This document shows, piece after piece, positions 1-7,692 of a stretch of DNA of 64,000 nt; positions within the stretch are counted from its first letter, which is position 1; each line of letters begins with the position of its first letter. The stretch is taken from NCBI GenBank assembly GCA_900542495.1, contig UQNW01000007.1:1-64000 (forward strand), given 5' to 3'. A model generated the notes under the pieces. It worked only from the letters and a program-made list of their open reading frames with translations, did not search any database and was not told where the DNA came from. The stretch comes from an uncultured Roseburia sp. GTDB lineage: Bacteria; Bacillota; Clostridia; Lachnospirales; Lachnospiraceae. The position numbers and the translations under genes are program-made.

Positions 1-1003
1 TTCTAAGAGACTTCCCAACCGCTTGATTAAGAAGTCTTTTAGAGCATACAACACCCGCCGCCAGCTTGAACTTGGCATATTGGCGGACAGCAAAGTGGTT
101 CGGTTTTTTCTTTTTCAGAGCTTCAAACATCTGATCCACTGGATTCTGAAAGGTTTCATCATCCTCGCGCACTTCCATCGCGTTCAGAAATTCAATCAGC
201 GTTGCAAAGTTCTGCTCTTCCAGCGGTGCCTCATAATGGATATAACCAATCAAAGCACAATACAGCAAGGTCTCTGCCTTCGTCCAGAATTCGTCACCGG
301 CCTTGCCGTCCCCTTTAGTGTTGGCAATGAGGGTTGTGGTCAGCTTCAAAATATCCTTTTCGCTGTGAATATACGCGAAGGGATTATAATGCATCGACTT
401 TCTGAAATTGATAGTATTGAAAATCCGGATACTGTATCCGTTCTTCAAAAGGGCTTGGCCGCAGTCGATTACGATATCACCTTTCGGGTCAGTGACCACG
501 TAGGAACTGTGACATTGTAAAAGGTTGGGTTTAAGCCAAAATCTCGTCTTACCGCTGCCGGAACCGCCGACCACAAGCACATTTTTGTTTCTGGCATTTG
601 CCGGATTCTTCGGGCGATTGCCCATCATCAGCCGCTCCGTCCGGGTCAGAATCACATTGTTTGCAAACACTGGATCTTCAAACGGTTCGATGTCTTTCTG
701 CGTACCCCACCGGGCAGAGCCATACTCCATACCATGACGATATTTCTTGGCATTTTTGCCTTTCAGATACACAGCAAGCCGCAGACCCGCTCCGCAGCAC
801 ACACCAATCAGCAAATCCAGCGGATGCAGACTTGGCATCGGGTTGGAAAATGCTGCACCCAGGGCAGAAAGAAAGCCGAGGAGCTTTTCAGACATGTCTG
901 CGCCCTCGGCAATTCTCCACGCTTCTCCCAGATTGGTACATACAAGACCGGCAATGAAGTACGGCAGGTTCAGGATCAGCAGCTTCTTGGTCTTATTACT
1001 CAT
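1..1003 (-). CDS. VirD4/TraG-type conjugation coupling protein (partial, C-terminus beyond window edge)
   Basis: This is the type IV secretion coupling ATPase that brings relaxase-bound DNA to the conjugation channel at the membrane. Reading the minus strand from the ATG at 1003 gives about 334 residues, open to the window edge. Two hydrophobic N-terminal segments (about residues 7-25 and 60-80) are followed by a Walker A motif, VVGGSGSGKT, and then by the VTDPKGD strand typical of the VirD4/TraG family. The ATG overlaps the stop of the upstream pcfB-like gene in an ATGA. Oddity: after FKLAAG (about residue 316) the remaining 17 codons do not resemble what I remember of the family, which continues with KTAKSIL, and this stretch contains an inverted repeat. 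The gene may therefore be interrupted. The plus-strand reading frames here are shadows. Confidence 0.85.
   Translation of the reverse strand, partial: MSNKTKKLLILNLPYFIAGLVCTNLGEAWRIAEGADMSEKLLGFLSALGAAFSNPMPSLHPLDLLIGVCCGAGLRLAVYLKGKNAKKYRHGMEYGSARWGTQKDIEPFEDPVFANNVILTRTERLMMGNRPKNPANARNKNVLVVGGSGSGKTRFWLKPNLLQCHSSYVVTDPKGDIVIDCGQALLKNGYSIRIFNTINFRKSMHYNPFAYIHSEKDILKLTTTLIANTKGDGKAGDEFWTKAETLLYCALIGYIHYEAPLEEQNFATLIEFLNAMEVREDDETFQNPVDQMFEALKKKKPNHFAVRQYAKFKLAAGVVCSKRLLNQAVGKSLR
2..43. repeat. Inverted repeat at the point where the coupling-protein gene departs from its family
   Basis: Arms at 2-14 and 31-43 pair over 13 positions with one mismatch, around a 16-base loop. The repeat lies within the last codons visible of the VirD4-like gene, just after the FKLAAG motif. 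It could be the folded end of an inserted mobile element or intron, or a chance structure. The sequence beyond the edge is needed to tell. Confidence 0.4.
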
Positions 1004-1482
1004 AGATCACGCTCCTGACTTTTGTGACGAACCTTATCCGGCAGAATTGCAGCCACCAGTTCTTTGAGCTTGTTAAGCTGCTCCAGAACACTCGGTTTTT
1101 CCTTTGCTTTCAGCTTGCGGTTGGTGAATTCCTCAAAAGCGGAAGTCAGTGCATCCGCATCCTTCGCCTTAAAGAACACCGTGTACTTGGGTGGAATCAC
1201 ATTTTGGTCTTTCGTAATGGCATAATCCACACCGTATTTCCGCGCCACCTGTTCAAAGCCTTTCAAATCCGTTTTCTCAATGGGGATACTGCTGACTCCC
1301 TGATTCTGACCGATCAGTTCTTTGATGCTCTGCTTTCCAAGCGGCATCTGCGCTGATTTCTGAGCCGCCTTTGCCTGATGGTGCCGTTTCCACGCATTAT
1401 AGCCATTCACGATAGTGCGAAATGTCAGTTTCGTGGTACTGATTGCCAGATTGACGGTACGATTTTCAACTTCTTCCTGCAT
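1000..1482 (-). CDS. pcfB: PcfB-family conjugation protein
   Basis: A 160-residue protein of the PcfB (DUF3801) family, named after the pCF10 conjugation protein and found next to the coupling protein in Firmicute conjugative elements. The family is thought to help the substrate-receptor stage of transfer. The N-terminus carries the typical VNLAISTTKLTF...NGYNAWKRH region, and the middle has a compact alpha/beta part (VDYAITKD...YTVFFKAKD). The C-terminus is helical and lysine-rich. A good ribosome site (GGAGGCGGAG) precedes the ATG at 1482. The stop overlaps the start of the coupling-protein gene, which suggests translational coupling. Confidence 0.85.
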   Translation of the reverse strand: MQEEVENRTVNLAISTTKLTFRTIVNGYNAWKRHHQAKAAQKSAQMPLGKQSIKELIGQNQGVSSIPIEKTDLKGFEQVARKYGVDYAITKDQNVIPPKYTVFFKAKDADALTSAFEEFTNRKLKAKEKPSVLEQLNKLKELVAAILPDKVRHKSQERDL

Positions 1483-1500
1483 GAATCTCCGCCTCCTTCC

Positions 1501-2136
1501 TTACAAACTGTCCCGGTCCGGTGCCGGTTTACTCTTTTCTTGGGGCTTTGCAGCCTTTTCCTCCATCTTCTTCACCATGTCATCCGGAACCGGAATCGCC
1601 ATGATGCTGCGCCCCATACGAACGAACATCTGGGGCTGATGGAACTGCTCCTCAAATTTCTGCATCTGCTCCGAAGTCAGAGAACCAAAGTCATCCTCTG
1701 TCAGCCCTACCACCAGAAAATCACCGGCATAAATGTCCTGCATATCCCCGTCTTCGGTGTAAATCGCACGGTTCAGCGGCAGACCATTGATTTTGCCGGA
1801 TTCATTCAGAATAATGGCCACTTCATCCTCAAATGGATAGGTGACTTCAATATCGCCGCCGACCATGGCCTGCAAATCTTCCAGCTCCGTGCCAACACTG
1901 ATTTTCTTCGGATAGGCATTGGGCTGTACCAGCAGCACATCCATTGTCCTGGCCTCTGCCAATTCATGTTCTCCCACGGTCTTGAAATCCACACCGGTGA
2001 AATCGCCGGAATCCAGAACATAGTCCTGATTGTTCCACGCCTGCGTCACCATGCGTTCCGCATCTTCCTGTGAGGCAGCTTCCACGGAAACCTTTCTCTG
2101 GAGAGTCTCTGTAATCTCCACATCAAATTTCTTCAT
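1501..2136 (-). CDS. DpnD/PcfM-like plus DUF3846 domain protein
   Basis: A 211-residue element-borne protein of unknown function. The first about 50 residues (KKFDVEITETLQRKVSVEA...) match the small DpnD/PcfM-like domain. The middle (about 65-170) resembles DUF3846, with the LVQPNAYPKKI and LNRAIYTEDGDM stretches. The tail is charged and proline-rich. The ATG at 2136 is preferred because AAGGAGG sits at the right distance, while the in-frame codon two residues upstream is a GTG lying inside that ribosome site. It is followed after 18 bases by the pcfB-like gene in the same operon. The domain names are from memory of the families; the role is unknown. Confidence 0.75.
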   Translation of the reverse strand: MKKFDVEITETLQRKVSVEAASQEDAERMVTQAWNNQDYVLDSGDFTGVDFKTVGEHELAEARTMDVLLVQPNAYPKKISVGTELEDLQAMVGGDIEVTYPFEDEVAIILNESGKINGLPLNRAIYTEDGDMQDIYAGDFLVVGLTEDDFGSLTSEQMQKFEEQFHQPQMFVRMGRSIMAIPVPDDMVKKMEEKAAKPQEKSKPAPDRDSL

Positions 2137-2146
2137 AGGCACCTCC

Positions 2147-2653
2147 TTAGATCAGGCGCAGTGCCGGAACCAACTCGCCGCCAATGGAAACCACCGTCAG
2201 GTTCTCGTTCACATAGTCGATGGTGCGTTCCAGCGTAAACAGATTGATGCTGCATTCGTTGCCGTTCTGGTCGATTTCCGAAACCTCCGCAGCTCCCAAC
2301 AGATAGCGGGTTCTGTCAGTCTCGATCACATCGCTCTTATCATAATGGAGAAGCAGTTCCCCATCTGCCACCAGATCAGCCTCCATCTCATCGTAAACAT
2401 CCTCAAAGATGTCTCGACTGCCATCCTCGGTCAGGAGTTCGCCGCCAGCCCCCGGCAGGATCACCATCACAATGCGCTCCTTCGGGTGATCTTCACGGAT
2501 TGCCTCCAGCATCAGCCAGTTATGAAGCATCGCAATGGACTTCTCAAACATGGGATCATCCATCGGATTGGGCTGCGATGCACCGTGCGGGCAGTTCTTG
2601 CAATCCATGCTGCACACTGCGTTGTTCTGATTCTTCTTAAAGTTCATCATCAT
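2147..2653 (-). CDS. Hypothetical conjugative-element protein with N-terminal cysteine motif
   Basis: A 168-residue acidic protein that I cannot assign to a function. It opens with MMMNFKKNQ and then a small cysteine cluster, C14-x3-C18-x2-C21 (CSMDCKNC), which might bind metal. The rest is acidic and alternates predicted strands and helices (VMVILPGAGGELL, ADLVADGELLLHY). A clear ribosome site (AAGGAG) lies before the ATG at 2653. The gene ends 10 bases before the DUF3846 gene and starts 13 bases after parB, so it is part of the element's main operon. Confidence 0.7.
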   Translation of the reverse strand: MMMNFKKNQNNAVCSMDCKNCPHGASQPNPMDDPMFEKSIAMLHNWLMLEAIREDHPKERIVMVILPGAGGELLTEDGSRDIFEDVYDEMEADLVADGELLLHYDKSDVIETDRTRYLLGAAEVSEIDQNGNECSINLFTLERTIDYVNENLTVVSIGGELVPALRLI

Positions 2654-2666
2654 AAAAATCTCCTTC

Positions 2667-3575
2667 TCATCGTTCCATATCTCGTTGTTTACTTCGCTGC
2701 CATTTTTCCAGCAGCCGGATAATCGTGTCCTGCATCTGCTTCGGCGTATAGGATTTTGGGAAATACTTCCGAAGAACCTCGTTTTTAATCGTCACATGGT
2801 CAAGCTCATCCTTTTTGACTTCATTCATCACTTCACACATGGCATCCAACGTGCAGCCGCCCTCCTGTGAGAGCTTCTTCAGCCGCTGTGCCTGCGACAG
2901 GGATGGAGATGCCTGTGCATAGTCCATTGCCTCCAGAAATTCCTTCTGTTCAGACGGTTTCAGGTAAGACAACTCCACCGCCGGATTAAAGGCGATTTTC
3001 TTCTCATCCACCATATCCAAAATTTCAGGAATCAGGTTGGTAAGGCGGATATAGCGTTTAACCGTATCCTTACTCATTCCAACAGCTTCACCAATAATCT
3101 CCGTAGACAACTTCGGTGCAAATTGCTCCGAAGTCAAATCTTTTCTCTGACCCTGATGTTTCATCGCCTCCAACTTCATCTTGTAGGAAAACGCTCTCTC
3201 GCTGGGAAGAATATTCTCCCGCTGCAAGTTGCTGTCCACCATAAAGATGATTGCTGCATCATCGTCCATTTCCTTGACGATGACCGGCACAGTCTCCAAA
3301 CCTGCCAGCTGCGCCGCATGAAGTCTGCGGTGTCCTGAAAGAATTTCAAATCCGCCTTCCGGGTCAGGTCGGACAATCAGTGGTGATACCACACCGATCT
3401 GCTTGATGCTCTCTACGGTCTGTTCCATCAGCTCGTCATCCAGCACCTTAAAGGGATGCCCTTCAAAAGGATGCAGGTCAGAAAACGGCATCTCCGTCCG
3501 CTTCTCCTTAGCCGCAGCGTCGGCAGCTGAGCCACTGCGGTTTTCTGTTGTAATACTGGTTTTTGCTTTTGCCAT
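2667..3575 (-). CDS. parB: ParB/RepB/Spo0J family partition protein
   Basis: A 302-residue ParB-type DNA-binding protein, probably used for maintenance or regulation of the conjugative element while it is excised. The N-terminal ParB/sulfiredoxin-like nuclease domain has the EILSGHRRLHAAQLAG box followed by the NLQRENILPSE box, both hallmarks of the family. A central helix-turn-helix (about residues 155-185, IGEAVGMSKDTVKRYI) would read parS-like sites. A GGAGG ribosome site precedes the ATG at 3575, inside the small overlapping frame upstream. No ParA partner is visible in the window. Confidence 0.9.
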   Translation of the reverse strand: MAKAKTSITTENRSGSAADAAAKEKRTEMPFSDLHPFEGHPFKVLDDELMEQTVESIKQIGVVSPLIVRPDPEGGFEILSGHRRLHAAQLAGLETVPVIVKEMDDDAAIIFMVDSNLQRENILPSERAFSYKMKLEAMKHQGQRKDLTSEQFAPKLSTEIIGEAVGMSKDTVKRYIRLTNLIPEILDMVDEKKIAFNPAVELSYLKPSEQKEFLEAMDYAQASPSLSQAQRLKKLSQEGGCTLDAMCEVMNEVKKDELDHVTIKNEVLRKYFPKSYTPKQMQDTIIRLLEKWQRSKQRDMER

Positions 3576-3654
3576 TCAGCTTCTTAACCTCCTTCCAGCG
3601 GTGATAGATGTCATTCTTACCTGCGAAAAACGCCTTTTTTGCCTTGCACTTCAT
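3508..3654 (-). CDS. Possible small basic protein overlapping parB (48 aa)
   Basis: A short frame that begins at the ATG at 3654 with a textbook ribosome site (AAGGAGGT, 8 bases before) and overlaps the dnaC stop in an ATGA. It encodes 48 residues starting MKCKAKKAFFAGKNDIYHRW, rich in lysine and arginine, and ends 67 bases inside parB in another frame. The bases just before its end of unique sequence also supply the parB ribosome site. It may be a real small protein, or only a translated spacer that couples dnaC and parB. I do not recognise it. Confidence 0.4.
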   Translation of the reverse strand: MKCKAKKAFFAGKNDIYHRWKEVKKLNGKSKNQYYNRKPQWLSCRRCG

Positions 3655-4496
3655 AGATCAAGTACCTCCTTAACGACCTGCTGTTTTTCTTTTCCAATGC
3701 TCTTTCTGCGGTCCTCTCCGCTGATTCGCACCGGCGTACACATTTCCAGAATCCTGCTGTAAATCCGGGCGTATGCCACATCCTGCGGATTGCGGATTTC
3801 TGCAATTTTCAGATTGGTTGTGATAATGACCGGAAGCCCGGACTTATACCGCTCATCAATGACAGCGTAGACCTGCTCCAGCGCATATTCGGTGCTGCGC
3901 TCAATTCCCAGATCATCCAGAATCAGCAAAGAATAGTTGGAAAACGAAGCGATATACCGGTATCGTTCTTCCGAATACATGGCACCCATCTGGTTCAGGA
4001 TTTTGGAGAAGTTCGTCATCAAAACCGGAATGCCCTGATCCAGCAGCGCATTTGCTATACATGCCGCCACAAAGGACTTTCCGGTTCCGACATCTCCCCA
4101 TAACAAAAGGCCAAGGTTTTCAGCCTTGACCTTTTTCCACTGCTCCACATAACGTTTTGCCATCTGGATGTCCTTGTTGTCTTCTGCAACGCCAAAATTC
4201 CATTCCAGAAGATGCTTTTCCTGAATCCCAGTTGCTTTCAGCTGCCTGATTTTACGCTGCCGCTCCACCAGTTCATCCTGGCGTTTCTTTTCCGCCATCG
4301 CTTCCTGCTGGCATCTGCAAAGGCAGGGAACAATCTTGTCTCTGCCCCAGAGCTTTACCCTGCACTGCACCGGAGTATGACAGTTCCGGCAATACAGCAG
4401 TCCGTCCACGCCCTGGTATTCCTGCTCTCCGGGTTCTTTCGGCGTAAAGAGCGAATCCAACGCCGCATTCAATACTTCAGGCACCATGTCGCTCAT
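3651..4496 (-). CDS. dnaC: DnaC/IstB-like helicase-loader ATPase
   Basis: A 281-residue AAA+ ATPase of the DnaC/DnaI/IstB group, expected to load the host replicative helicase at the element's origin. The N-terminal third has a zinc-finger-like cluster (CRNCHTPVQC ... CLCRCQ). The ATPase core carries Walker A (LLLWGDVGTGKSFVAA, about 128-143) and Walker B (LLILDDLGIE), followed by an ITTNL sensor motif. It overlaps its neighbours on both sides by four bases (ATGA), so it is co-translated with the initiator-like gene upstream. This pairing of initiator and loader is typical of Tn1549/CTn-like elements. Confidence 0.88.
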   Translation of the reverse strand: MSDMVPEVLNAALDSLFTPKEPGEQEYQGVDGLLYCRNCHTPVQCRVKLWGRDKIVPCLCRCQQEAMAEKKRQDELVERQRKIRQLKATGIQEKHLLEWNFGVAEDNKDIQMAKRYVEQWKKVKAENLGLLLWGDVGTGKSFVAACIANALLDQGIPVLMTNFSKILNQMGAMYSEERYRYIASFSNYSLLILDDLGIERSTEYALEQVYAVIDERYKSGLPVIITTNLKIAEIRNPQDVAYARIYSRILEMCTPVRISGEDRRKSIGKEKQQVVKEVLDL

Positions 4497-5167
4497 AGGC
4501 TGTCTCCTTCCTCAAATGTGTAGTCTGCCGGGTTATACTTCGGCTTTTCTCTCTTTGCCCAGCTCCGGATTGTGGCAAGGTGATTTTTGTAGCTCCTGCC
4601 GGTGGAAGCCATATACTCAGAGAGCCGTTCCACCCGCATCTGATAATCTCCTGGGAACTCCTGCCGGAGCTTGCCGTATTCCGTGTCAGAGAGAAGGACA
4701 TTTTCGTATGAGCCATACCGGTGCTGGATTTCCTTCTTCTCTCTTTTATTGATTGTTTCAGTACTTGTTCTATTAGTACTTAATTGCGCGGGATTTTCCG
4801 TAACCGGTGTGTCCGTATCCGGATTTACCGTATACGGCTTTTCCGTACACGGTGATTCCGAACACGGCTTTTTCCTTGGCATCTCATAGATCACATACTC
4901 CGCTCTGCCCATCCGACCGTTACTCTCACGCTGCTGGTTCCTTTCCAGATATCCAAGACGTTCCAGTTCTTTCAGAGCTGTAAGCACCCCATCTACGCCA
5001 TCCGGTGTAATCGAAGATAATCCCCGTACCGAATAGTTCCATGTGTCCGGTAAACTAAGCAGCATAGAGAGAAGTCCTTTTCCTTTCAGGCTGAGACCCT
5101 GATCCCGCAGGTGGTAATTGCACATCGTTGTGTAATTGCTGTTTTTCTCAACCCTGAATACCGGCAT
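4493..5167 (-). CDS. Replication initiator-like helix-turn-helix protein of a conjugative element
   Basis: A 224-residue protein of the kind that sits directly before the DnaC-like loader in Tn1549-type elements. The N-terminal about 100 residues form a winged-helix replisome-organiser-like domain (FRVEKNSNYTTMCNYHLRD, GLSLKGKGLLSMLLSLP, ALKELERLGYLERNQQ). A linker with repeated short proline units (about 105-135, such as PYTVNPDT and PVTENP) follows, and then a helical C-terminal domain with the YMASTGRSYKNHLATIRSW motif. I chose the MPVFRVE start; another ATG lies four codons upstream but leaves no room for a ribosome site. It probably recognises the element's origin. Confidence 0.75.
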   Translation of the reverse strand: MPVFRVEKNSNYTTMCNYHLRDQGLSLKGKGLLSMLLSLPDTWNYSVRGLSSITPDGVDGVLTALKELERLGYLERNQQRESNGRMGRAEYVIYEMPRKKPCSESPCTEKPYTVNPDTDTPVTENPAQLSTNRTSTETINKREKKEIQHRYGSYENVLLSDTEYGKLRQEFPGDYQMRVERLSEYMASTGRSYKNHLATIRSWAKREKPKYNPADYTFEEGDSL

Positions 5168-5315
5168 GGTGCTCACCATCCTTTTTCGCAGGCTCCGTTT
5201 TTTTCTTCGGACATTTGCGCGAACGATCTTCGCTGTCCTCCCGTCGATGGTATTTGCCGGTATCCTGCATCATGCGTTCAAACGCCTGAAGGCGTCCCTC
5301 TGTAAAAAGCGTCAT
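5148..5315 (-). CDS. Small conjugative-element protein (55 aa)
   Basis: A small charged protein starting MTLFTEGRLQAFERMMQ. The ATG at 5315 overlaps the stop of the BRO gene upstream in an ATGA, and its 3' end overlaps the start of the initiator-like gene by 20 bases. This compact arrangement supports a real translated gene. The N-terminal helix resembles small proteins I recall from the same place in other Tn1549-type elements; the remainder is lysine- and arginine-rich and probably disordered. The function is unknown. An in-frame ATG five codons upstream lies inside the BRO gene and is less likely. Confidence 0.6.
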   Translation of the reverse strand: MTLFTEGRLQAFERMMQDTGKYHRREDSEDRSRKCPKKKTEPAKKDGEHHAGIQG

Positions 5316-6142
5316 TCGATCACACCCCATTTCTTAAACAACTTGAAGAGATGATTCTTTCCCTTGCAGGTCACTCTCGTCTGCTGCACCAGTTTTCCGC
5401 TTCTGCCGTAGCAATCCCGGACAATAAAATAGCCCCTTGCAGATTTGTCTGCAAAAGGCATCAGCCAGCCGCTTGGACTGCGGTACAGATAGCGGTGATC
5501 CAGTAAGAGAGCTACTGCCGTCTTCTCTGGGATTCCGATTTCCTTACAGAAATTCCGGATGCAGGTGCAATCTTCCGAATTTACAAAGGTGTCGAAGTAG
5601 TCTGCCTTGGGCTGTGCCGCATCCAGCTGTTTGCGGATACCCTCAAGCTGCTCTCTCTCGGCTACAAGCTCCTGTGCCAGTGTGTAGATGACCTCCGGAT
5701 GCTGAATCACCTGATCCAAAATGGAATCGCTCATATACACACCATGCTTGCGAATGGACGGGAGAACTTCATCAAACACCCAGTGTTCAAATCGTTCTGC
5801 CGATGGCAGCTTGCTGTGAACGATCAGCCGGTAAACATCGCCTTCTGTGATAAAGGAGATTTCAACGACCTGCTCTCCAGCATCTCCATACTGATTCACC
5901 TTCTGAACGACCCCCTCGCGTTTCGTTAGGGGGCCTCTGCAATGGCGTTTCACTGCGGCGTAGGGATTCACATACCCCAACGCTTTCGCCACATCGCTTG
6001 CACAGAAGAAGGTCTTGCCCGCCTCTTGCAACACGCGGATCGAACCAAACTCCTGGTTCTCAAACACCTCCATCATCTGCCTTGACTGTCCGCCATGACT
6101 GCCCACATCGGTGTCATGGGTCTTCTGATTGAAATCCGTCAT
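5312..6142 (-). CDS. BRO-N / phage antirepressor-like DNA-binding protein
   Basis: A 276-residue protein with an N-terminal BRO domain (about 25-125: FENQEFGSIRVLQEAGKTFFC, ASDVAKALGY, LPSIRKHGVY) and a C-terminal antirepressor (KilA-C/ANT) domain (about 165-270, with the FDTFVNSEDCTCIRNFCK start). Proteins like this bind DNA and often act as regulators or antirepressors in phages and mobile elements. It is the first gene of the element's left-going operon, preceded by a terminator-like hairpin and a repeat-rich noncoding region. That position suggests it controls replication or excision genes, which is an inference. Confidence 0.85.
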   Translation of the reverse strand: MTDFNQKTHDTDVGSHGGQSRQMMEVFENQEFGSIRVLQEAGKTFFCASDVAKALGYVNPYAAVKRHCRGPLTKREGVVQKVNQYGDAGEQVVEISFITEGDVYRLIVHSKLPSAERFEHWVFDEVLPSIRKHGVYMSDSILDQVIQHPEVIYTLAQELVAEREQLEGIRKQLDAAQPKADYFDTFVNSEDCTCIRNFCKEIGIPEKTAVALLLDHRYLYRSPSGWLMPFADKSARGYFIVRDCYGRSGKLVQQTRVTCKGKNHLFKLFKKWGVIE

Positions 6143-6192
6143 ACCTGTTACCTCCTGCTCAAATTTGTCTCGCCGGATTTCGGGCGAAAAAA

Positions 6193-6241
6193 ATAGAGCC
6201 TCGACCCATTCTCGTTTTCAAAGAATGAGCCAAGGCTCTAT
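6193..6241 (-). terminator. Hairpin with T-run just upstream of the element operon
   Basis: Arms at 6193-6201 and 6233-6241 (ATAGAGCCT and its complement) enclose an inner pair CATTCT/AGAATG. On the minus strand the hairpin is followed by a run of seven T bases. It could stop read-through from the rpsI side into the element, or act as an attenuator for the element's own operon. Confidence 0.6.
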
Positions 6242-6277
6242 GTAACAGGATACCTGATATTAAATTTTTGCAGAATT

Positions 6278-6462
6278 TGTCAGAACTCGCCAAACGAACC
6301 TGACACTGTTTTTCATTCCGTTTCAGCCGGATTTTTGCCGAAAATCTGTCAAGGATATGGGGCTAATTTCCCCTCCAAAATGGCCTTCTGTAAACCCATT
6401 TTCCCACCCATTAGGCTCAAAAATAGGCCGTAAACCCATGGTAAACCCATCAAAATGGGTTA
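6278..6462. repeat. Repeat-rich end of the conjugative element (candidate origin, operator or att arm sites)
   Basis: The noncoding stretch 6143-6519 has no gene. It contains three direct copies of TAAACCCAT (6391-6399, 6431-6439, 6442-6450) and an inverted near-copy, ATGGGTTA at 6455-6462. A separate inverted repeat, TGTCAG...CTGACA, lies at 6278-6306. Clustered 9-base repeats next to replication genes resemble iterons or operator arrays, and they lie at the element-chromosome boundary where recombinase arm sites would also be expected. Which of these they are cannot be decided here. Confidence 0.5.
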
Positions 6463-6519
6463 ATTTGAAGTCAAATTTCCTCAAATTTCACCATCGGAAT
6501 CAGGCGATTTCAGGCATAG

Positions 6520-6556
6520 AAAAAGCCCGGAAAATGGCGTATTTCCGGGCTTTTTT
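6520..6556 (-). terminator. Terminator of the rplM-rpsI operon
   Basis: A strong hairpin with arms AAAAAGCCCGGAAA (6520-6533) and its complement (6542-6555), with an 8-base loop and a T-run on both strands. It lies 20 bases after the rpsI stop. It marks the right-hand limit of the conjugative element. Confidence 0.85.
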
Positions 6557-6575
6557 AGCATTATTAAGCTGTAGA

Positions 6576-6968
6576 TTATCGCTTGCTGAACTGCGGAGCG
6601 CGACGAGCGGCTTTGAGGCCGTACTTCTTACGCTCTTTCATACGTGGATCACGTGTTAAGAATCCAGCTTTCTTAAGAACTGGTCTGTAATCAGCGTCTA
6701 CTGTAAGTAATGCACGAGCGATACCATGTCTGATTGCTCCTGCCTGTCCTGTATATCCGCCACCTTTAACGTTTACTAAAACATCAAATTTATCAGATGT
6801 CTCTGTAGCTACTAATGGCTGACGAACGATAACTTTTAATGTATCTAATCCGAAATATTCGTCGATATCTCTTTTATTGATTGTGATTTTACCTGTACCT
6901 GGTACTAAATATACTCTGGCAACAGATGATTTTCTTCTTCCGGTTCCGTAATTCTTTGTATTAGCCAA
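6576..6968 (-). CDS. rpsI: 30S ribosomal protein S9
   Basis: Ribosomal protein S9 of the small subunit, 130 residues, the usual length. The [13 protein letters not shown] start, the [19 protein letters not shown] centre and the [29 protein letters not shown] basic tail, which reaches into the P site, are all present (tail ends SKR). It follows rplM by 17 bases, the standard bacterial pair. Its 3' end faces the conjugative element; rpsI 3' ends are known integration targets for some Firmicute elements, but here a terminator separates the gene from the element, so the exact attachment point is unclear. Confidence 0.98.
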   Translation of the reverse strand: MANTKNYGTGRRKSSVARVYLVPGTGKITINKRDIDEYFGLDTLKVIVRQPLVATETSDKFDVLVNVKGGGYTGQAGAIRHGIARALLTVDADYRPVLKKAGFLTRDPRMKERKKYGLKAARRAPQFSKR

Positions 6969-6985
6969 TGTCCTTTACCTCCTAA

Positions 6986-7414
6986 TTAGAATGTTAAAAC
7001 TTCTGGTTTCTGAGCAGCATGTTTGTGATCAGGTCCAGCGTATACAAATAATTTTGTGTACATCTGTCTTCCTAAAGGTCCTTTTGGAAGCATGCCTTTT
7101 ATAGCGTACTCGATAACTCTTTCAGGATGTTTTGCTAACATTTCTTTTAATGTAGTCTCTTTCATTCCACCTACATAATCGGAGTGGTTGTAATATACTT
7201 TCTGAAGTAATTTCTTACCTGTAACTTTAACTTTCTCTGCATTAACAACGATTACATAATCACCTGTATCGATGTGTGGTGTAAAGATTGGTTTATTTTT
7301 TCCTCTTAATACTTTAGCAACTTCAGATGCTAAACGTCCTAATGTCATACCTTCAGCGTCAACTACATACCATTTTCTGTCAATGGTAGCTGGGCTAGCC
7401 ATAAAAGTTTTCAT
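6986..7414 (-). CDS. rplM: 50S ribosomal protein L13
   Basis: Ribosomal protein L13, 142 residues, starting [20 protein letters not shown]. The [22 protein letters not shown] and [16 protein letters not shown] segments are diagnostic, as is [12 protein letters not shown]. The ATG at 7414 is chosen because TAGGAGG sits 7 bases upstream; the longer frame upstream is part of the leader. The gene is first in the rplM-rpsI unit, with its own strong promoter and a structured leader that probably mediates feedback by L13. Confidence 0.98.
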   Translation of the reverse strand: MKTFMASPATIDRKWYVVDAEGMTLGRLASEVAKVLRGKNKPIFTPHIDTGDYVIVVNAEKVKVTGKKLLQKVYYNHSDYVGGMKETTLKEMLAKHPERVIEYAIKGMLPKGPLGRQMYTKLFVYAGPDHKHAAQKPEVLTF

Positions 7415-7557
7415 TGATTTTCCTCCTAGAAATAATGTTATGAAATGCTTCCACAATGTGAATGTCCAGGACACATTGCTTCTTCATTAAATAAATTGTT
7501 TATAGTTCAAATGTCTCACCGGGGCTTTTGGTTCGACATTAATTCACTATCACAGAC
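7415..7557 (-). ncRNA. Structured 5' leader of rplM (L13-leader-like)
   Basis: About 143 bases separate the predicted transcription start from rplM. On the minus strand two hairpins can be read: one joins ATAGT/ACTAT and AATGTC/GACATT across an internal part containing AGCCCCGG, and the second pairs AATGTG with CACATT. Ribosomal protein L13 leaders of this kind occur before rplM in Firmicutes, where excess L13 represses its own operon. The match to that family is by position and general form only. Confidence 0.6.
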
Positions 7558-7563
7558 TTATGT

Positions 7564-7592
7564 ATTATAGTACACGAATCCTTGTGTGTCAA
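7564..7592 (-). promoter_or_regulatory. Sigma-A promoter of rplM-rpsI
   Basis: A perfect consensus on the minus strand: TTGACA (complement of 7587-7592), a 17-base spacer, and TATAAT (complement of 7564-7569). This fits the strong constitutive expression of ribosomal protein genes. Confidence 0.9.
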
Positions 7593-7692
7593 GAAAATCT
7601 TTCTATAATTCTCGACTTTTCTTATACTTATCCACATGATTTTCTATTTTCACTCTCTTTATCCACTTTGGATTGTCAGATAATTATGAATA

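Noticed and set aside
1..60. Group II intron start inside the coupling-protein gene
   Set aside because: The sequence after the break (GTGTTG on the minus strand) does not match the GUGYG start of group II introns and no intron core is visible, so only an unspecified interruption is reported.
23..957. Several plus-strand open frames in the first kilobase
   Set aside because: They are shadows of the minus-strand VirD4/TraG gene, which has Walker motifs and membrane segments; the plus-strand products have no recognisable domain.
6520..6600. 3' end of rpsI as the exact attachment site of the conjugative element
   Set aside because: The rpsI terminator lies intact between the gene and the element, and the other end of the element with its direct repeat is outside the window, so the att sequence cannot be defined.
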